DNA of 8,614 bases, from NCBI GenBank assembly GCA_003519965.1, contig DOVS01000255.1, forward strand, positions 1 through 8,614, written 5' to 3'. Origin of the DNA: Betaproteobacteria bacterium. Lineage in GTDB: Bacteria > Pseudomonadota > Gammaproteobacteria > Burkholderiales > UBA9220. Under the pieces are notes generated by a model, which did no database searches, was not told the DNA's origin, and worked only from the letters and a program-made list of their open reading frames with translations. Below are positions 6,088 to 8,614 of this stretch, piece after piece. Numbering within the stretch: the stretch's first letter is position 1; every line of letters begins with the position of its first letter. A program made the position numbers and the translations under genes.

Positions 6088-7377
6088 ATGCTCGTCGTTG
6101 AATCGCTCGGCCAAGACGGGGTAGGCGTCGCCCATGCTAATGGCAAGGCGGTGTTTATCGAGGGTGCGCTTCCCGGCGAAACCGTTGCTTACCAAACCTA
6201 CCGAAGAACGCCAACCTACGAACTCGCCGCCGTTACCGGCGTCATGACGCCTTGTTTTATGCGAGTGACGCCCCGCTGCCCGCATTTCGGCCGCTGTGGC
6301 GGGTGCGTCATACAGCATTTGGAGGCGAGCGCTCAGGTGGCGATGAAGCAGCGCGTGTTGGAAGACGCCTTGTGGCGTATCGGCCGAGTTAGGGCCGATC
6401 ACCTATTGCCGCCGATCTATGGCCAAAGCTGGGGATATCGGCAGCGGGCGCGATTATCGGTGCGCTACGTGCCGAGAAAGGGCGGCGTGCTGGTCGGATT
6501 CCACGAGAAACGCAGCAGTTTTGTGACCGAGATGACGCAGTGCGCCGTGCTGCCGCCGACGGTATCCGCGTTAATCTTGCCATTGCGCGAACTGATCGGG
6601 CAATTATCGGGTTGCCAGGGGATTCCTCAAGTGGAAATCGCCGTTGGCGATCAGGTGACGGCGCTGGTGCTGCGCATTCTAGAACCCCTGGAAGGCAAGG
6701 ATGAATTACGGCTGCGGCAATTCTGCGACCGTTACGGCGTGCAGATTTTTCTTCAAGCGAAGGACCCGGAGAGCGCTGCGCCATTTTATCCTCTGGATGC
6801 GCCGCCACTGACCTATGCGTTGCCGGAGTTCGATATAGTCATGCCTTTTCATCCCACCGACTTTACGCAAGTCAATCATGCGGTCAACCGCATGCTCGTG
6901 CGGCGAGTGGTTCGGTTGCTCGCGCCGGCGCCGGGAGAGCGGATTGCCGATTGTTTTTGCGGCCTGGGCAATTTTTCCCTGCCAATCGCCCGTCAGGGCG
7001 CGCAGGTTACCGGGATAGAGGGGAATCCCCGGATCATCCGGCGGGCGGCGGCGAATGCCGCGTATAACGGCTTGGCGGAGCGGACGACGTTCGTTGCGGC
7101 CGACTTGTTCGAGACAAATGCTGATTTCTTCGCCTCGTTGGGCCGATTTGATAAACTGTTGATCGGCCCCCCGCGGGACGGCGCGGTAGCGCTGGTCAAA
7201 TCCTTGGAAGACAACGCACCGGATAGAATCGTTTACATTTCTTGCAATCCCGCGACCCTCGCCCGGGACGCCGCGGTGCTAGTGAACACGAAGGGATACG
7301 CGTTGACGGCCGCCGGCGTGGTGAATATGTTTCCCCACACTCGCCATGTGGAATCCATCGCCTGCTTCGAACGCTAG
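6088..7377 (+). CDS. rlmD: 23S rRNA (uracil-1939-C5)-methyltransferase
   Basis: A 429-residue protein, close to the length of E. coli RlmD (RumA), which makes m5U1939 in 23S rRNA. It begins with a TRAM RNA-binding domain (ESLGQDGVGVA...GALPGE). The [4Fe-4S] cysteines follow: C64, C70, C73 (C-X5-C-X2-C) and C152. The SAM-binding motif is DCFCGLGN (288-295), the catalytic nucleophile is C386 in YISCNPATLARD, and the C-terminal base is E422 in HVES. One oddity: motif IV, normally DPPR or DPAR, reads GPPRDG (Gly360), so a highly conserved active-site aspartate is missing; RlmC or a TrmA-like paralogue is less likely given the RumA-type iron-sulfur motif. The start is ATG 6088, 15 bases after the exonuclease stop and in the same frame, with only a poor ribosome binding site, so coupling is likely. 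A strong hairpin terminator follows. Confidence 0.93.
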   Translation: MLVVESLGQDGVGVAHANGKAVFIEGALPGETVAYQTYRRTPTYELAAVTGVMTPCFMRVTPRCPHFGRCGGCVIQHLEASAQVAMKQRVLEDALWRIGRVRADHLLPPIYGQSWGYRQRARLSVRYVPRKGGVLVGFHEKRSSFVTEMTQCAVLPPTVSALILPLRELIGQLSGCQGIPQVEIAVGDQVTALVLRILEPLEGKDELRLRQFCDRYGVQIFLQAKDPESAAPFYPLDAPPLTYALPEFDIVMPFHPTDFTQVNHAVNRMLVRRVVRLLAPAPGERIADCFCGLGNFSLPIARQGAQVTGIEGNPRIIRRAAANAAYNGLAERTTFVAADLFETNADFFASLGRFDKLLIGPPRDGAVALVKSLEDNAPDRIVYISCNPATLARDAAVLVNTKGYALTAAGVVNMFPHTRHVESIACFER

Positions 7378-7397
7378 GTCAGCGCCGCGCTGAAAAT

Positions 7398-7434
7398 AAA
7401 CAAGGGCGGATATTTACTCTATTCGCCCTTGTTT
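7398..7434. terminator. Bidirectional intrinsic terminator between rlmD and the YccA-like gene
   Basis: AAACAAGGGCG (7398-7408) and CGCCCTTGTTT (7424-7434) are perfect 11-bp complementary arms. Three further inner pairs (one G-U) leave a nine-base loop. On the plus strand the stem ends in CUUGUUUGUC; on the minus strand it ends in UUGUUUAUUUUC, a better U-rich tail. It lies 20 bases after the rlmD stop and 23 bases beyond the end of the convergent gene, ideal for terminating both. Confidence 0.88.
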
Positions 7435-7457
7435 GTCGTCGTGAAGAGACTGGCGCG

Positions 7458-8150
7458 TTAATTTCGCTGTCCGGCCACCGCCATTAGAATATTCAGCAGA
7501 TTGATGAACAGATTATAGATGTCCAAGTAAATGCTGAGCGTGGCCATCACATAATTGGTTTCGCCGCCATGGACGATGCGGCTAACGTCAACCAAAATGA
7601 ACCCGGAGAAAATCAGCACGCCAATTGCCGACAAGGCAAGCGCCAACACGGGTATTTGGAAAAATAGATTAGCGAGCGACGCCAGCACCAACAGAATCAG
7701 CCCGATGAATAAGAATTTCCCCATAAAGCTGAAATCTCTTTTGCTAAAGGTGGCCAGCCCGGCAAGGGAAAAGAAAATAACGCCGGTGCCGCCAGCCGCC
7801 AGCCCGATCAGCTGCCCCCCGTTTTTCAGGCTGAGCGCTACTTGCAGGATCGGTCCCAACATAAGGCCCATGAAGAAGGTGAGTGCAAGCAGTAACGCAA
7901 CTCCCAGGCCATTGTTGCGATTAGCCGAGATCCCCCAGAACAGGCCGAACATCACCGCTAGGGGAAGGATAATGCTCAATATGGGGCTCTGCGCCATGAA
8001 GGGTAAGAGATTCAGGTGGACGCCGATGCTGGCGCCGACGACCGTTGGCGCCATCGTCAGGCCGAGCAGCCAATAGGTATTGCGCAGTACTTTGTTGGCC
8101 TGGGCCGGGCGCTCGGCGGGTTGAGAGAGAACGCGTATTTCGGGTTGCAT
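7458..8150 (-). CDS. yccA: Bax inhibitor-1 / YccA family membrane protein
   Basis: A 230-residue integral inner-membrane protein with about seven hydrophobic segments (roughly 24-46, 54-74, 81-103, 108-130, 138-158, 160-184, 205-228) after a polar cytoplasmic N-terminus. Family features include GLGVALLLALTFFMGLMLGPIL, the FSFMGKFLF loop, and the C-terminal half with D188 (FILVDVSRIV) and D210 (YLDIYNLF). These probably correspond to the di-aspartyl pair that senses pH and gates calcium in B. subtilis YetJ. E. coli YccA is a substrate and modulator of the FtsH protease and protects SecY. The start is the ATG read from 8150, with AGGAG at 8159-8163 eight bases away; a TTG at 8168 is a poorer choice. 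The paralogue (YccA, YbhL or YetJ type) is not certain, but as I recall E. coli yccA also neighbours the tRNA-Ser(UGA) gene serT, as here. Confidence 0.88.
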   Translation of the reverse strand: MQPEIRVLSQPAERPAQANKVLRNTYWLLGLTMAPTVVGASIGVHLNLLPFMAQSPILSIILPLAVMFGLFWGISANRNNGLGVALLLALTFFMGLMLGPILQVALSLKNGGQLIGLAAGGTGVIFFSLAGLATFSKRDFSFMGKFLFIGLILLVLASLANLFFQIPVLALALSAIGVLIFSGFILVDVSRIVHGGETNYVMATLSIYLDIYNLFINLLNILMAVAGQRN

Positions 8151-8177
8151 AGACTGGTCTCCTAGCAAGGTAGAATA

Positions 8178-8219
8178 ATTCTAATTTTAAAGACTACCGA
8201 AGAAAGTCGAAAGTTTCAA
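8178..8219 (-). promoter_or_regulatory. Candidate promoter region of the YccA-like gene
   Basis: This AT-rich stretch upstream of the minus-strand gene contains two overlapping -10-like hexamers on the minus strand: TAGAAT (8183 to 8178, five of six) and TAAAAT (8189 to 8184). TTGAAA (8219 to 8214) is a fair -35 but sits at a spacing of 17 only from a poorer TAGTCT. The region is a plausible promoter; the exact elements are not settled. Confidence 0.3.
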
Positions 8220-8256
8220 GGAAATTCATCGTGTTCGCCGGAATACGCCAGGTAGC

Positions 8257-8378
8257 GCGCCGCCGTGGCCGCTATGGATGTGCGCAGGCGGCGCCTTGAT
8301 CTTGTCGCCGTTAGGGTGTTGCGTGGGCGACTCGCCGGAGGAACACGCTGATTGTAACCGGTCGGATCGGGCGCCGCC
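8257..8378. repeat. GCGCCGCC direct repeat with a shared complementary arm
   Basis: GCGCCGCC occurs at 8257-8264 and again at 8371-8378. The complementary GGCGGCGC lies between them at 8287-8294. The middle copy can pair with the left copy (8 bp, 22-base loop) or with the right copy (9 bp when GGCGGCGCC 8287-8295 pairs with GGCGCCGCC 8370-8378), so the two structures exclude each other. In GC-rich DNA this could be chance. Confidence 0.3.
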
Positions 8379-8414
8379 ATATGTAAGCAATTGTTTATTA
8401 TATAAATGACTGGG

Positions 8415-8429
8415 CTTGACCTAGTCAAG
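8415..8429. promoter_or_regulatory. Perfect 6-bp dyad, possible operator
   Basis: CTTGAC (8415-8420) and GTCAAG (8424-8429) are perfect inverted arms around CTA. It overlaps the -35 position of the candidate tRNA promoter, the usual place for a repressor or activator site. A bare TTGACC is also present here, but no -10 lies at the right distance from it. Confidence 0.35.
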
Positions 8430-8450
8430 AATGGCGGAACGCGGTACTAT
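8422..8450 (+). promoter_or_regulatory. Candidate sigma-70 promoter for tRNA-Ser
   Basis: TAGTCA (8422-8427, four of six against TTGACA) and TACTAT (8445-8450, four of six against TATAAT) are separated by 17 bases. Transcription would begin near 8457, giving a 5' leader of about 113 bases before the tRNA. No better pair was seen closer to the tRNA, but leader-less proximity cannot be excluded. Confidence 0.35.
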
Positions 8451-8569
8451 CTGGCTGGCTGTTCTTGGCGGCAAATACAACATGGCGAAGCGGTTGGAGG
8501 TAATGACGCGGCGCGGTTTGCTGTGCGGAAAAGCCGGAAGATGCGGTGTTTAGTGGTCGATGGATCCAG

Positions 8570-8614
8570 GGAGAAGTGGCAGAGCGGTTGAATGCGGCGG
8601 TCTTGAAAACCGTT
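8570..8614 (+). tRNA. tRNA-Ser(UGA), 5' half (cut by window end)
   Basis: The 5' half of a tRNA folds well by hand: acceptor strand GGAGAAG (8570-8576), then UG, D-stem GCA/UGC (8579-8581 with 8593-8595) around GAGCGGTTGAA, base 26 G, then anticodon stem GCGGT/ACCGT (8597-8601 with 8609-8613) and loop CTTGAAA. The anticodon UGA (8604-8606) reads serine UCA and related UCN codons. The sequence resembles E. coli serT, including AGCGGTTGAA and CGGTCTTGAAAACCG. The long variable arm, T-arm and 3' acceptor strand lie beyond the window. Confidence 0.95.

Larger units (their letters stand above)
8151..8569. other. Intergenic region between the YccA-like gene and tRNA-Ser
   Basis: About 420 bases without a gene I can support. 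It holds the probable yccA promoter at the left, a GC-rich part (8230-8380) with a sequence that can form alternative hairpins, an AT-rich patch (8385-8407), a CTTGAC/GTCAAG dyad, and a candidate tRNA promoter. A 23-codon reading frame (ATG 8482 to TAG 8551-8553) exists, but its first ATG has no ribosome binding site and the internal ATG 8503 has GGAGG only two bases away, so I do not call it a gene. Confidence 0.6.

Noticed and set aside
5488..6402. A 304-codon open frame on the minus strand opposite the exonuclease and rlmD
   Set aside because: It spans two well-identified plus-strand genes, shows no family motif, and long antisense frames are expected in GC-rich coding DNA.
7555..8076. A 173-codon plus-strand open frame opposite the YccA-like gene
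   Set aside because: It is a mirror of a clear membrane-protein gene, with Pro/Ser/Lys-rich composition lacking domains.
8216..8428. A 70-codon minus-strand frame upstream of the YccA-like gene
   Set aside because: Arg/Thr/Ala-rich product without motif or ribosome binding site; it covers the structured intergenic DNA.
8416..8450. TTGACC paired with TACTAT as the tRNA promoter
   Set aside because: The spacer would be 23 bases, too long for sigma-70; TAGTCA at 17 bases is preferred.
8406..8591. A 61-codon plus-strand frame running into tRNA-Ser
   Set aside because: It overlaps the tRNA 5' half and the candidate promoter and has no ribosome binding site.
1..8614. CRISPR array, insertion sequence, phage or toxin-antitoxin and defence system
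   Set aside because: No spaced direct repeats, transposase, terminal repeats or characteristic small gene pair were found; the stand-alone exonuclease belongs to a widespread housekeeping family.

Overview
The window looks like ordinary, compact proteobacterial chromosome, GC-rich by eye. Proteins such as CysM, the ComEA-like protein, the PolB-type exonuclease and the YccA-like protein read most like Betaproteobacteria (Nitrosomonadales/Rhodocyclales type), although a gammaproteobacterium cannot be excluded from sequence alone. I see no transposase, integrase, phage gene, CRISPR array or attachment site.

Layout. The 3' end of hldD (LPS heptose epimerase) enters at the left edge. It is followed by a small secreted helix-hairpin-helix protein of the ComEA type and then a PAS-like/GGDEF protein whose catalytic signature is degenerate. 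cysM (cysteine synthase B) follows 19 bp later. After a short possible terminator come five tightly packed plus-strand genes: a YdbH-like AsmA-type intermembrane protein, a small lipoprotein, a YdbL/DUF1318 periplasmic protein, a DEDDy 3'-5' exonuclease and rlmD (23S rRNA m5U methyltransferase). The last four are joined by 4-base and 1-base overlaps and a 15-base gap, so they are probably one translationally coupled operon. A strong bidirectional hairpin terminator separates rlmD from the convergent minus-strand gene of the Bax inhibitor-1/YccA family. About 420 bp of intergenic DNA with dyad structures then leads to the 5' half of a tRNA-Ser(UGA), cut by the right edge.

How the genes fit together. 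Envelope biogenesis is the main theme: hldD for LPS, YdbH/lipoprotein/YdbL for a probable inner-to-outer membrane bridge, and YccA for inner-membrane protein quality control. Nucleic-acid functions (ComEA-like, exonuclease, rlmD, tRNA) and cysteine synthesis are interspersed. I found no clearly new system. The points most worth checking are a GGGEF protein that keeps its RxxD inhibitory site, an RlmD whose motif IV aspartate is replaced by glycine, a lipoprotein/YdbL pair that may be the two halves of a protein fused elsewhere, and the structured yccA-tRNA intergenic region.
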